64,000 nucleotides of DNA from Eonycteris spelaea (lineage: Eukaryota; Chordata; Mammalia; Chiroptera; Pteropodidae): the NCBI GenBank assembly GCA_003508835.1, contig PUFA01000162.1, positions 3,899,501 through 3,963,500 on the forward strand, written 5' to 3'. Positions 22,976 to 35,418 of this stretch are shown here, piece by piece. The first letter of the stretch is position 1. Each line of letters begins with the position of its first letter. The position numbers were made by a program, and so were the translations under genes. A model generated the notes under the pieces. It worked only from the letters and a program-made list of their open reading frames with translations. It made no database searches and was not told the DNA's origin.

Positions 22976-23715
22976 AATGGAGTTTTTCTCATACACCCTG
23001 AACTCTTTCTCTCACCTCCAGGGAAGTCTTACTGCATGCTCTATGCCAGCAAAATTCTTCAACTAGTTGGTCTAGCTGATCATACAAAGCTATTGTATAA
23101 TTATTGTCTAGATTTTACTGGGCCTTTTGTTAGATTCTTTTTTAAGCATCATTTAATTCTCTTTTATAGCTTTCCTTAATGCTTATGACAAGGAACCTTT
23201 GATTTACCACTGCACTATACAAATGTGAATGTTCTGAAACACAGGTCAGATGCAGAACATCATTTAAAAGCATTCTCTTGTGCATTAATGTACAGGCGTT
23301 AGGAATGAGGTACCAGCAGAGATGCTGAATAGTAAAGAGAAATTGCTTTCACATGAATAAGAGCAATAAATTCTTGAAATCCTCTACTCCAAAAATGATT
23401 AAATAAGAGTTTTTAAAATGTTGAATAAAACATCTTATCTTAGACCATTGCACGAAACTTATAAAAAATAATAAATTACTATAAAAATTCAAAGTTAGTG
23501 AAGTAAATGCAAATGTTCAACCAAATGGCCCAAAGCATAACTATTATTTTTGTTTTACTTAGATGTTCATACTCTAAAACACTACTATATTCCAATACAT
23601 GTGTTCGGAAATATCAGAGGTGTTTTATGGCATATGGAGTTTTTCATGTACCTACTTAAATTTCTACTTGATTTAATATTAATCTTTTAGTTACACACTG
23701 GGTAGCCTCCTGTCA
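22976..23715. other. Unassigned AT-rich spacer
   Basis: Nothing recognised between the LTR and the L2 copy. Confidence 0.5.
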
Positions 23716-23912
23716 TAATATAATGGATTTGTTTTTCACCTTCCAGCATCCCAGCAATCACTAAATCCTATCATTTCTGCTTCCTAAATAATTCTCGAGA
23801 TTACTCACTTTTTCTTTTTTCACTCCTACACCCTAGTTCATGTTGTAGTTATTTCTCACCTAGATTATGGGAATAAATCTCCAGACTGATGGCTATCAGA
23901 GCACGGAGCAGA
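23716..23912 (+). repeat. L2 LINE fragment, sense
   Basis: 'cctatcatttctgcttccta' and 'tatttctcacctagattatg' followed by 'gaataaatctccagactgat' fit the L2 3' region (atctctcacctggattactgcaatagcctcctaactgg). The short frame at 23889-24077 that starts here is incidental. Confidence 0.55.
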
Positions 23913-24084
23913 GCTGTGACTCAATTTGCCAAATTTATCTTTCATTTGTTTCAGCAATGCTTACATTCTAGGAGAGGAGTACCTGTGAAATATTTCACTG
24001 TAAATTTTCCCCACTATTTATGTGATTTCAATAGGACTGATTTCACTGCAAAATATGAAAGGATGCAAATAAAGTGATAAAAAT

Positions 24085-24262
24085 AATGCCTAACATGTAT
24101 TGAATAATTAAAATTTGCCAAGCCCTGTTCCAGGGACTTAATACATCTCGTCTCATTTGATCCATACCACAACCCTCTCAGGTAAGCACTATCAGTAACT
24201 CTTGTTCGCATAAGCGAAAACCAAAGTTCTAGGTCACAAAGTTAAGTGGTGGAACTGTTTTT
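24085..24262 (-). repeat. MIR SINE, antisense
   Basis: 'gccaagccctgttccaggga', 'cttaatacatctcgtctcat', 'ccacaaccctctcaggtaag' and 'gtcacaaagttaagtggtgg' match the reverse complement of MIR in order. Confidence 0.85.
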
Positions 24263-24282
24263 GTTCTTCAGAGAGACCTAAC

Positions 24283-24360
24283 ATGATGATGAGCATGGGA
24301 TTCAGAGCCATGTGAACCTGTGTTTAAGTCCTGCTCCATCCACCATTTAGCACGGAAGCC
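24283..24360 (+). repeat. MIR 5' fragment, sense
   Basis: 'gattcagagccatgtgaacc' and 'tgtttaagtcctgctccatc' match the 5' part of MIR (ggagccagactgcctgggtt, caaatcctggctctgcc). It lies in opposite orientation to the neighbouring MIR. Confidence 0.65.
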
Positions 24361-24629
24361 ACCACTGATTCAAATGTTCAGTAAATGTCCAAGAAACAAA
24401 CAAGCAAACACAAAACAAAAAAGGAGCATATTCTTGTTGCTCTTGTTGGAAAAAGCAGAGTGTTATCAACTCTGGAAACATTCAAGGATAAGGGAGGTTT
24501 GCCAATAGAAAGACAAAGGATGGACACAAGGACATGTGGTGGGTGGATGAATAAATTAATGTCTTAAACATTGGTCTTTGACCTGTATTCTTTCAGTGTG
24601 ACACATCTAAATGTAATACAGGCACTTTT
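24361..24629. other. Unassigned spacer
   Basis: Two short overlapping plus-strand frames are present. Nothing else recognised. Confidence 0.4.
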
Positions 24630-24670
24630 AAGAAGTGATTCCAGGGAATCACTTCTTGAAAAGTGATTCC
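24630..24670. other. 13-bp perfect palindrome plus third repeat copy
   Basis: 'aagaagtgattcc' (24630-24642) is followed after two bases by its exact reverse complement (24645-24657), and a third, direct copy 'aagtgattcc' follows at 24661-24670. The two-base spacer makes a cruciform with a strained loop possible. No transposon family was recognised. Confidence 0.9.
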
Positions 24671-26558
24671 ATTGCAGAAGATATATAGCTATGGCTATTT
24701 AATTCCGACTATCAGAAATCAGCTAGTGTTTTTACCGGTTTAAGTACACAGCTGCATCCAAAGCTTTTTCTTTCCCTTGAATGCCCTCTCTCACTCTCCC
24801 TAGTCACCTCTGTATTTTTCTTTCGCTTATACACATTTACATCAAATACTATTTTAACAGTGTTCATTATATGTTACTTTGAAAAAAATTCCTTAATTTT
24901 TTTCTTATTTTTACAAAGTATAGTTTGCATTGGTTTTGCATTTAAATAATTAGATTTTTTTTTTTTTGAAACATACAGAACTGCAGTGGTGCTTGAAACA
25001 CTAACAGTATTGAAAATGAGTGTCTGAGATGCTTGTATGTAGTCTGTGTTTCTGTCTGTGCCTTTAGGGCCTTGGCCATATAAATTTTTCCAATTTTCAT
25101 TTGCTCAGAGTAGAATAAATGTGAACTATTCACTAGAGAATGTGAAATAATCTATCTGCAAGTCAGAAAAAATACAAAACTAGAGATATGAACATTTTTT
25201 ACTATTTTCCATATTTTTCATGTTACAAACATTCAGTCTTTTATAAAATCAAGTCTTGGGAAATGTGCTTTCCCAATTAGAGAAGATTAATATATTTCCT
25301 CCAAAAAGCATTGATTCCATTTTTTTGTTGTTGTTGGTATCATAACATTTTTTAAAAAGTTTTGGCAGTAGATTTTTTGTATACTGTTAATGTATTTTTT
25401 AAAGGTCTGATGGCATACTTTTTAATATGAAATAGATTAATTAATTTTGAATTTTTAAGTTGACTTTGCAGTATTAGTAAGGTTTCCTATGTTTCTTTTT
25501 CAAAAAATGAATTTTTATATAGAAATAGAAAATATTTCCTATTAATAACTTACTCTTAAGGATTAGAGTGGAGGAAAATAGGAAAAGAATTTTTAAAAAT
25601 GCTACTTGTCATTCAGTTTATGTTACTGAAACAAAAAAATCATAAAATTTTTAAATATGGATTGGTAATCTCATATTGCATATTCACATCCAAGAATTAC
25701 TTTCCTTGTCTTTTCAACTTCTGTACTGAAGATTATTACTAAATTTGTAATACTTGTTTTTCAATACTTTGGACAGTCTGCTTGGTTCCTGATTTTTAAA
25801 TACTAGATTACTAACATAGAAATTTCAAAAATATAGTGAAAAATGTTAAAAATATAGGGCCATAAAATATAACTACCACTTATTGATGAGGATTCAATGA
25901 AATGACTCTATTCCAAGGTAATAAACTGGCATTCACACTTCCAGTCTCAAAATCTTGTATAGAAAATGTTATTAATAATAATAATTTGAAACAAAAGAAG
26001 ACTGGGAGCACCGTTAATTTTAACTATATTGACAACTGATTAAGTAGCCGGTGTTGATGAGTACCAAGGACGCTTCTCTGAGATTTTATTTTATGGAATT
26101 TCTCTGGTTTATAATATGCCCACTTTCAATGTATGAATTTTCTAGAGAAGGCCCCCTCCTTAGGAGTCATTTTATTCATATTCCTTGGAAGGTTTGATAA
26201 AAATTTTACTCCATTGTTTTAATAAACTTTCTGGGTTTTACAACAGTACTTTTTGGGAATGGAACATGAGATCTGTACATAGAGAAGAAGGGTACAAATG
26301 GAAAATACTGTTGTATGAAGTATAGCCAAGAAGAGCCGGAATATGATGGGAAAGGCCCTGAATATCAAAGAGATAGTCTAATAATATCTAATAAAGTTGG
26401 GAAAAGGGAAAAATTATAAAGTAGAAAAATAAACCTCACCATTTTTCATTTGGAAGTAGTAGAAGATCGTCCTTTACCATTATGTAGAAAACTCTATGTG
26501 TGTATATGCATGTGAGTATATGATAAATGGGTCCAGTGATACCTCTCATGTTCAACCA
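24671..26558. other. Unassigned AT-rich DNA
   Basis: 24750-24870 is pyrimidine-rich and faintly L2-like ('ccctctctcactctccctag'). A T run lies at 24956-24967. No gene or supported element. Confidence 0.45.
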
Positions 26559-26559
26559 T

Positions 26560-26610
<51 letters not shown>

Positions 26611-26613
26611 TTT
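26559..26613. repeat. (TTTA)n microsatellite
   Basis: About 13-14 perfect tetranucleotide units, 55 bp. It gives the Leu-Phe-Ile-Tyr repeats in the short plus frame that spans it. Probably length-polymorphic. Confidence 0.97.
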
Positions 26614-26898
26614 CCTGCATGTTTTGAGTCATGCTTCCCTTCAAGTTGCACAACACATGAGAGGCAATTGTGCGCTAAGAAGGAGCCAGTGGCTTTTATA
26701 CTTGCTATGATTCTCTGTCATGATTCTTCTTGGTTCCATTCCTTTAAGAGTTGAAACTAGGACCAAGGAAATATGCCATGCTATAAATAAGTACGTAAAA
26801 GGCACGTTCCAATAGATATTTATTATTTTATTTTTATTTCTTTTCAATTCCACTTGATGTTCTCAGTCATAATTGATTCATTGCAATACTATTTGGAT

Positions 26899-27151
26899 GT
26901 GTGTTCTAGGGCCTCTATAACAAAGTGCCACAGACTGGGTGCCTTAAATAACAAGTTTATTTTTTCACTGGTTTAATGTTAGAAGGCCAAGGTCAAGCTG
27001 TTGCCATGGTTGTTTTCATTCTGAAGCCTCTCTCCTTGGCTTGTTGATGGCCATCTTCTCTTATCTCCAAATACAATCACATTCTAAGGCATTGGGGAGC
27101 AGGACCTCAACATATATATTGAGGAAGGGGTGCAACATTTCACCCACAGCA
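26899..27151 (-). mobile_element. MLT1 (MaLR) LTR, antisense, internally deleted
   Basis: 'ctagggcctctataacaaag', 'tgccacagactgggtgcctt', 'ctccttggcttgttgatggc', 'tctccaaatacaatcacatt' and 'aacatttcacccacagca' follow the reverse complement of an MLT1 LTR, which usually runs to about 400-450 bp. The middle is shortened here. Solo LTR with no internal MaLR sequence. Confidence 0.85.
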
Positions 27152-28180
27152 TTATTTTTTCAGTTTTTATTATCTGACTCAATTCTTTGTGTTCATATTA
27201 TTGAACTCTCTGATGTGGTATTATATTGATTATTATGAATATGATATAAATGTGATATTCTGTTTTTAGTGGGAAGACAATGATCTGCAAAGCACAACCC
27301 CATTCTAAAAAGGTTTCTCACATGCGTGCCTCCTTTTTCATTATATCTGTATTCCCTCTTTATTGAATTAAGGCAGAAACTATTTGTTAAGTGGCATTTA
27401 AGCATGATGTTTTTCATGCCATAGGTAAGATGCAATATCTAAATGCGATCTCTTGGGTTGTTCACTCTGTGCAAAGTCACTCAGTCACTATGTGATAAGA
27501 CACTCAAGTACCTATAAAAGGGTCCATGACCCAAGAAACTGTGAGACAAATGTTTAATGTATGTTTTATGTGTATGTGAATGCTTTATGTGTTTTATTAT
27601 CCCTTATTTATGGCTGAATCAGTTTTGAATAACTAAAATTTGATAGATTTTATTTCATTAAATTATTTTTAGACACAAATTTTTCCAAATATATATTCTA
27701 AGCCACTACTAGTTGTTATTGTTTTGCATGTTTACTGAATACATTCATCACAAATTTTTAAATCTTATGTTGTTATCGATATGTTCATCCATGAGAAAAT
27801 TCTGCGTAATTTGTTAAATCAGAAAGATGGAGTAAGATGGGGTGGTGGAATGAAATATGGCATGGGGAACAAGAGAAAGGAATGGGAGATCAAGAGAACA
27901 AGAGATCGGGAAAGAGATATTTGAAGAATAGAGGCGGAGAAACAAGGAGAATAGTAAGGCAAACATTTTCAAAATCAAAGAAACGAAATCAAAACATCCT
28001 GTCTTGACCTATGCTTAAATAACTTAAAGTGAATCATTATACAATTTTAGATCAGGATTTTTTTTTAAAAAAATGGTTTCTTCCCCAGGAGAGCCTTTGT
28101 AATCTAAATCTCATTTTCATTATTATCTAAGAGGTAGGAAATTATTATTTAATTTTAATTATTTGCTCTATTTTTAACAA
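27152..28180. other. Unassigned AT-rich DNA
   Basis: A purine-rich stretch at 27820-27960 ('gagatcaagagaacaagaga') is the only compositional feature. Confidence 0.5.
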
Positions 28181-28203
28181 GACAGACAGAGAGAGAGAGA
28201 GAC
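28181..28203. repeat. GACA/(GA)n microsatellite
   Basis: 'gacagacaga' grades into perfect GA units. Confidence 0.9.
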
Positions 28204-28780
28204 AAGAATTCTGTGAAAATGTCGATTTGTTCCCACCTGAGTCTGGGAGTGTTAGGTGGCAGCCCTTCTCTCAAGACTCCAAGACTCATAAAAAGAAAAT
28301 CTTTATGTCAGTGTAATCATTCTCATAGTTAAAGGAATGACTATCTGTACCATTTAATACCCAGTGTTTGCTGACTGAATGAATAATATATGTATACAGA
28401 AATTGTACATAGTAAATATTAAATAAATGATAGTTTCTATTTTTATTGACAAATACGTTTTTTCTATCTAAGCTATCACTAACTAAATTTATTGGCACAA
28501 TATATTGTAGAATTGGTGATTTAAATGAGGTTGAAAAATTGATTCCCATACATTTAAAATAAGTCCATAGAGGAAAAAACTACTATGAAATGTATCCCTA
28601 ATGTGGATAAAGATCGTTTGAATTAATTAACCTGTGGAATAAATAAAGTAATAGGTAATATAACTGTGACATTACCCAGTGCTTTTTTTTCTTATTCATT
28701 TACTTTCACAATAGAACCTAGGAATGTTCCAAAATAAGTAAGGTGTTAACTTAAATGTTTACCAAATGAAGAATTACAGG

Positions 28781-28781
<1 letters not shown>
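28204..28781. other. Unassigned AT-rich spacer
   Basis: A minus-strand 87-codon frame at 28286-28549 shows no motif. Nothing else seen. Confidence 0.5.

Positions 28782-28830
<49 letters not shown>
28782..28830. repeat. (TG)n microsatellite, 49 bp
   Basis: About 24 perfect TG units followed directly by 'aacaacaaca'. It is the longest dinucleotide repeat here and likely polymorphic. Confidence 0.97.
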
Positions 28831-28832
<2 letters not shown>

Positions 28833-30938
28833 CAACAACAAAGGAGGATTAAGTGCCTCAATTCCAGCAAAGGTGTTAAAAACCTTTTAAGTACCCCTAG
28901 GTGTCACCATTTCACTAAAGGGGTTAAACTAATTTAATAATCTAATCATGGCAAGTATCTTTCAATGTTCACTTCTCATTTCTGTCCTTTTCTCTTCCTA
29001 TTCATTCATACCTCATCCATGTCCCTAATTATCATACATGAATCAATGGGAATTTGAGGAGGCAAGCTAATTTCCTTAATTTCAATAATCGACAACAAAT
29101 AACAGCAGTGATGCTAATGTGCTCACATCAGTTAACAAAATAGTCAGTAGTCCCATAGTTGAGTCTTCTCATTTTCTGTATCCTTGCTAATTGATACCTA
29201 TAGGTTTGCAGATCTCGGGCAGTGCTGTTATTAATTTCCTGCCAGGGTTAATGACACGATCATCAGTAGTGCTAGACTTCATACTAGTGAAATCTTAAAG
29301 TATCAGACCGAGATGAGGTTCCATTCAGAACCCTTTGTCTCCTGTTGTGTGGACAGGCTGGACTGAATGCAGGAGACTAGAGGTAGCCCTGAAAATGAGT
29401 CCGTATTATTGTACGATTGAGGGAATTATTTTCATATTATTGTTAATTTTTATTTTTTATTCATTCAAATTTGCCCAACCTAAAATAGATCAAGGGCTAG
29501 ACAGAGCCCATACAATACTAAAATAACATAATTATTTTATTTCCACTATTTCCTATCCTGGATTATGTTAAAAGAGCCACATGACAGCCTGTCTTCCTCC
29601 TTTAGCTTGACAGATTGGGTAAATACTTTTCTCAGATAAATTAGATTTGGTTGACTCTTGCATTTACCTGTATTATTTATAACGAGGAACAATTACTGGT
29701 TTGAGAGATACTGCTCAGTTATAAAAAGGTCTTTGTTGCCTGGTACTTTGCGAGATACTTTATAAAAAGCAATTTAGTTTTTATATAAAGTATTAATTCA
29801 GATAAAATTATATCTCAGCTTCTCAATATTCTAGCTATTACTGTGAAAATTTGCAAATCTCAGCTCCTTTGCTCCATATTCATTTAATTTGCATGATGCT
29901 GTGCAAATTAAGACACTTTTTTCCAGCATAGGGCAATTTAATGTGGAGGTTGCAGGCTGATGTGTCATTTTCTCCTTTGAGAACATTTCCTGTACTTCCT
30001 TCTTTTTCTACACAATGGAAATGCTTTTATATACAACCTCCAAATTCATATAGATATTGAAAGAATAACTAAGAAATGTGTGTTTATTTACTTCTTCACA
30101 AAGAGAAGACCTACTCAAACGGGTAGATTCTGTTATTGCTGATTTTCAGTATGAATACTATGCATTTTTTAAGGTTATTATAATTTAGATTTTTATTTTT
30201 GTTTTCATTTGGCTCAGTATTCTAATTTAACTTCTCCCATTTAAATTCTGAAAGTTATATTTAGCTTTTTATTTTTCTGCCTTTGTATAGCTCTCCTATC
30301 CTTATATGCAAATATCACAAATCTTTTAAACAAAGAAAGCCTGTCAATCATTCACAAAGTCAGCATGAAAGGGAAAATTTTGTATGGGTGGCCAGACTGT
30401 TTCACTGAGTCTAATTTCACAAGCCATTAACATTCCAAAAGGAGAAATTAATTTAAATGTCTGTCATTTTGTAGAAAGGGGACAAACTATTGGGAAATAT
30501 TTAGTTGACCTCTTAGAAAGGGCAGATGAATGGAAGATGAATTCATATTTTTGATAAATAAGGTGGAGGGACTTTTTTTCACTTAATCATTCACTGAGAA
30601 TTTCAAAAGTTTTCTTATTGTCCTTGGTGCAATCTTAGAACAAAACCCAGAAAGCAATGGAGCTGCACATAGCGTTCTCTAATGAACGCAAAGATAAATG
30701 AGAATATGCGCAAACTGTGGAATGGGATCCAAGTAACTAGAAAGAAATTTAAAGAGGTGTGGAAATTTAACATTACCATCAGGAATGCTAACAAACAGAA
30801 ATAATTATCTTTGTGTTTATTGTCAAAGATCTCAAATTAAATCTCTTAAGTAAATAAAAATAGCAGCTGGGCTGGAATAGAGTAACTGCTTCTTTGGCAG
30901 TCATTATTTAATAGCTTATTAAAGTCAAATGTAAATTG
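28831..30938. other. Unassigned AT-rich DNA
   Basis: No family recognised. 30560-30740 has faint words reminiscent of an antisense L2 but not enough to call. Confidence 0.45.
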
Positions 30939-31055
30939 TCAACTCTTCCTCCTTCTCCCCTTCCCCTTGTACTCCTCTTCCACCAAATCCATACTCTTCC
31001 CATTCCTCCTCATCTTCCTCCTTCCTTCACCTATTCTCCTATCTACCTCTTTCAG
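30939..31055. other. Pyrimidine-rich tract ending in TTTCAG
   Basis: About 115 bp of C/T-rich sequence ('tcttcctccttctccccttc', later 'ctatctacctctttcag'). The end resembles a splice acceptor, and potential donor-like GT sites follow at 31072 and about 31091, but no open or conserved exon is evident. Confidence 0.4.
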
Positions 31056-31609
31056 ATGATCTTTTTTCAAGGTGAAGAAGGGCCTTGTGGTGAGAAAAAC
31101 AGAATTTAAGATTCTTATGTCAACAACAACAAGTGTTAAGATCCACTTTGAGGGATGAACTGTAAGGTCACAAGATAAAGCTAGTATCAGTTTGTGTGTA
31201 TTGATTAGTAGTAATAATCTGATATTCTGCTACTACTCTTACTATCACTGTTAATATCTACAACTGATTATTACTATCAGCATAGTCAAATATCTTAACA
31301 GAGCTGATTTCTGGACAGAGTATGTCAAGATCGAATATAGAATAATATAGCCAAAATAAATGTAAATTTCTTCCTTCATGTCTAGATAAGTGACCACAAA
31401 AACACAAACAGATCTGACATAGCTTAGCGGGAACATGCATGAAAACTTGAAGGTTTTGTATAATGTAAAACTCACTGTGTATTCAATCTACTACAGCTAG
31501 TGAGAGCCATTTAAAGTTGGCTCATGTGTACTTAAAAAAAAACCTTTTTATTAAAATTTTAAACAATTGACAAACAAACAAACAAACAAAACCTTAATGT
31601 GCATCAGCA
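31056..31609. other. Unassigned spacer with (CAAA)n
   Basis: A short (CAAA)n tract lies at 31570-31591. Two overlapping minus-strand frames at 31251-31475 are incidental. Confidence 0.5.
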
Positions 31610-31800
31610 CTGCAAGAATGTGGGCTCTTGAGTCAACAAAGAGATTCTTTGGACCAGGAGATCTGAGCTATTTCACTTGATCTTTCTGAATTCCCATTTT
31701 CTTATTTACACAACAGATATAACTGTAGCCATTTCACATAAAAAGTTACTATTATAAATGTACAAAGCTCCTGGCATAAAATAGCCATTCAAAAAAGTCT
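31610..31800 (+). repeat. MIR SINE, sense
   Basis: 'gaatgtgggctcttgagtca', 'tttcacttgatctttctgaa', 'cccattttcttatttacaca' and 'gctcctggcataaaatagcc' match MIR from its 5' part through the cctcagtttcctcatctgta region to gcctggcacatag. Nearly complete. Confidence 0.75.
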
Positions 31801-32343
31801 GACTTCCCTGCTTCTTTATCAAATCAATAAAGCTTATGCAAAGAAGCCTGAAATAAAAGAATTTAAGTACAAGGGCAATCATAATCCCACTTTATTAAGC
31901 AGGCTGGAGCAAACTGGAATGACTTCAGAAGGGGCTGATCTAGCTGAAAAGACTTTCTTAATCATGCCACAAAGGAAGCAGGAGGGAAATGAATATGTTA
32001 CAAGGATGGAAATTATGGAGATTTAGTGAAATTCAATCCAAACTCTTGTACAGGATATGTAATTGAGACCTGATCTTTTTTTTTTTTATAAGGAAAGAAA
32101 ATTTGCACCATGCCCTATCATATCTGAACCAAGAACTCTCTTTGAAGCTTTAGATTAGTATCAAAAATATTGATTAGAGTAGATGATGATTGGTGATAGA
32201 TCGGATTAACATGGTAAAATGCTATGACCAATCATCCTAATGTGGTGGCATTGAGGATGGGATGGGGAGCCAGAATATAAACCCATCCTAGAGAACCAAG
32301 CCATTCATTTGTCTTTGTCTTGTCAACTTTCTCTGCAAGCCCC
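31801..32343. other. Unassigned spacer
   Basis: Contains a T12 run at 32076-32087. 32200-32330 is somewhat GC-richer and unexplained. Confidence 0.45.
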
Positions 32344-32382
<39 letters not shown>

Positions 32383-32383
32383 T
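32344..32383. repeat. Compound (CT)n(CA)n microsatellite
   Basis: About nine CT units pass directly into about ten CA units. Confidence 0.97.
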
Positions 32384-34129
32384 ACAAACACTTATCTGTA
32401 AACCCTTCAAAGAAAGCAACATAAAGCAGGAGTGATAAAAACTTGACAAAGATCACAGAAAGGAGGTCTGATATGCATCTTTCTAGAAGCAGAGGCACCT
32501 GCATATTTTAGCTGATCGATCCTAGGTCTATAGAAAAGGGTCAACTGTGCTGCATCTTCTGTCTGCTCTGGGGCAGGGTAAAGTAGATGACACCAAACAT
32601 CTTAAAGAATAGAAACTAAAACTCTACCATTACATGTTAAAAGCCTGCAATTACATACTGAAAATTTCTCTATCGAAATGATCAGCATTTCCACATTTGT
32701 CAGTCAACTCTAACAATTATTATACGAGATAACTGAAAGAGGAGTTTCCATGACAAAAAAAAATTAATAATAATGAAATATTTTGGTGTGCTATTAACAA
32801 AATTTGTGTTTTATTAAAAATAAGCATTCTCTTAATGAAAATAAGCATCTTAAAATGAAAAATTGACCTCATCTGACAGGAAATTTGGCTCATCTTTTTA
32901 GGAGAGACATAATCATAATAACAATAATTAGAGCATGAATTGAACCACAGAGGTTGTGTTCATTTGAAACAAGATGTGTTCTCAAATACAATAGATAATC
33001 AATTGGCCAGCTCCATATGTGCAGTACAGAAAAGAGGGTAATCCTCAACTTTTTACTCAACACACAATTCAACTTTAAAAAAATATTTTAATGAACATAA
33101 AATTATAGAGCTTCATGAGAACAAACAGTAAGCATCTAATTTTTATGTCCTCTTAATATTTTCTCTTTTATTTACATTTCCTCCCTTCTATTGAATACAT
33201 TGTTTTAGTTCAACATCTAGGTCTGGGTTTTTCTTCTAATTCATCTTTTCCATGAATTGTAACCCTTAGCAAACCGAGCCTTCACATAATTCACAGCAGG
33301 TTATTACAAGGATAATATGAAAGTAATTTTCTTTTTCTTCATTTTTTTGTATGACCAATATCTCCACTGTGATATAAACTACAGGGTTCTGATGGGATTC
33401 TTGTAGAATATTGTAATTAGTAAAATATTGCTTATAGTTTCTAAAAAATTGTTTATTTGCCATTACATGTAAATGTAATCAATTTATATACTTCAATTTT
33501 CATTTTCATGGAACTTGCTTATACTGTTACTAACAATCAAAACAAATATTTATATTAATAGCTTGGATGATAGTTGCTACAACATACAATAATTCCTCTG
33601 GGCAAATTGCTTTTTTCAATTACTTTAAAAAATCTGAGCCTGAAAGGGACATCTGCTTTTGCAAAATAAGTTTTGAATTAAAATATGTTTTCTTGCATTT
33701 TTTTTAGAGTTAACTGTTTTATTATATATTTTTAAATTGTTTACTTTTATTTAACTTTTTATGTCAAGAAAACTCTGAAGAGAATTTTGATAACATTTTA
33801 TCTAATACAAGAGAAATATATATTTTCACAAACAGATGCAAATAAAAGGCCGACAGATACAGATTTAATATAAATATTTGCCTATCTCTAGGATCCAAAA
33901 ATGTCAGCTATGAAATTTGGGTGGGTTGCATACACCTTTGAGTTAACTGAAGTAATTTTCTTGGATGGATATTGCCTGTGCACTGATTATATTTACATGG
34001 ACATAGTCACTGCAGGCTGATAGGAGCAGAATGGTATCTGTATCCCCAGGAATTCATGTCTGCAGCTTATAAAGAATGCAGTTACTGTGCAACCTGAAGG
34101 CCTTGTTTTTATGGTGCTTCTTTGGGGAG
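32384..34129. other. Unassigned AT-rich DNA
   Basis: No repeat family or gene was recognised. A pair of short minus frames (32890-33072, 33266-33463) have no domain. Confidence 0.5.
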
Positions 34130-34230
34130 ATGTCTTATACCTTTACGAATCTCTGATGCATTGTCTTGTAACTGGAACATAAAAAGTGTTCAGAAAGCAT
34201 TTGTTAAATTAGTAAATTATTGAATTAGAG
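34130..34230 (+). repeat. Possible MIR or L2 tail, sense
   Basis: 'aactggaacataaaaagtgt' and 'cagaaagcatttgttaaatt' resemble the tail shared in style by MIR and L2 (cctggcacatagtaggtgct, aaatatttgttgaat). Only the end is visible. Confidence 0.4.
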
Positions 34231-35343
34231 GGAATTAAATAATCTGGGTGTATCCATAGTGACTGCTGTTATTCTTCAATTTATCATTTTCTGGTTCAGT
34301 ATTTTTGGAATATTGTCAAGAAACTGAGCATCTGCAAAAAACAATAGTAAGTAACTTATGGTCTTCAAATATTGCCCCAGAAATAAATTAATTAACCACT
34401 CCAGAATGGCTATTAATATACTGTCCAATGGTCTAGTCTAGTAGAGCTTGCCTGAGGTCAATAGGTTGAACTTAATGTGTTCTATACTTCAGTTTTCAGA
34501 GTGTCTCCATGAGCTACAAGATACTTGTATATACTGAGATATTGATGTCTTTCATCCTCATTGAAAATTAAAAAAAGTTGAAGTGTAACCTAACATAAGA
34601 TTTAACCTAATGTGGCTTTGTGATCTAGAGGTGTGATCTAGAAAGCGCATGGTTGTGAGTGATCTCGAGGGTGATTCAAACATGATGCTCAAAGCCCAGA
34701 GCAGAGAAAAACGATCAGTGCAGTAATCAGGCTGTAAGATAGATGTGAGGATCATCTTAGGGGACAAGAAAATCTACTCAAGATTTCTCAAAGATATAAT
34801 GTAAATGGTAACTTAATCTGCCTATAAATCAGGCTGTGGACTAGGAATCAGGGTCATCTTCTAATTAGCTTTTATTTCCTCTCTTTTAGAATTAAGTCTG
34901 CTTTTTGCTAAATAACTAGGGAAGTTCTACTGTTCACTTTAAACAAGTCTTGCTATGGAGTAGATTTCCTGTTGTGCTATGACGCTGAATGTGTTCAAAT
35001 TACTGACTCAACAATTCTTCTAATATCTGTGTCTTTTCTCCTTGAAAGGTTTTCTCTTTACAGGAAAACTAATGAGTAGTATAAATGAAGATAAAATGAC
35101 TTTATTGTTACAGTCTAGTGATTATGAGCATAGAATTCAAACCATATTTAGACATCTTGGAAATAAGAAATCTACAAGCAGCAAATATGTAACAAGATAT
35201 TTGGTGTGGTTTGTGTAACAATTTTTTTTTCAAAAATGCTAAGAATTACTTTCCTTCCATATTTTGCTCTTAGAATCAATTTATACTTTTACTGAAAAAG
35301 TAGAAATATTTATACTAGAAACAAATAATATGAAAACATATAT
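34231..35343. other. Unassigned AT-rich DNA
   Basis: A repeated 'gtgatctaga' word occurs at 34619 and 34633. Nothing else supported. Confidence 0.45.
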
Positions 35344-35418
35344 CTTAATAATAAGATAATATATTATTTGAAATATACCTTAATAATAATAATAATATAA
35401 TATATGATTTGAAATATA
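35344..35418. repeat. Imperfect tandem duplication with (AAT)n
   Basis: 'cttaataata' followed by an AT stretch and 'atttgaaatata' occurs twice head to tail (35344-35377 and 35379-35418), the second copy expanded by AAT units. Confidence 0.8.
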
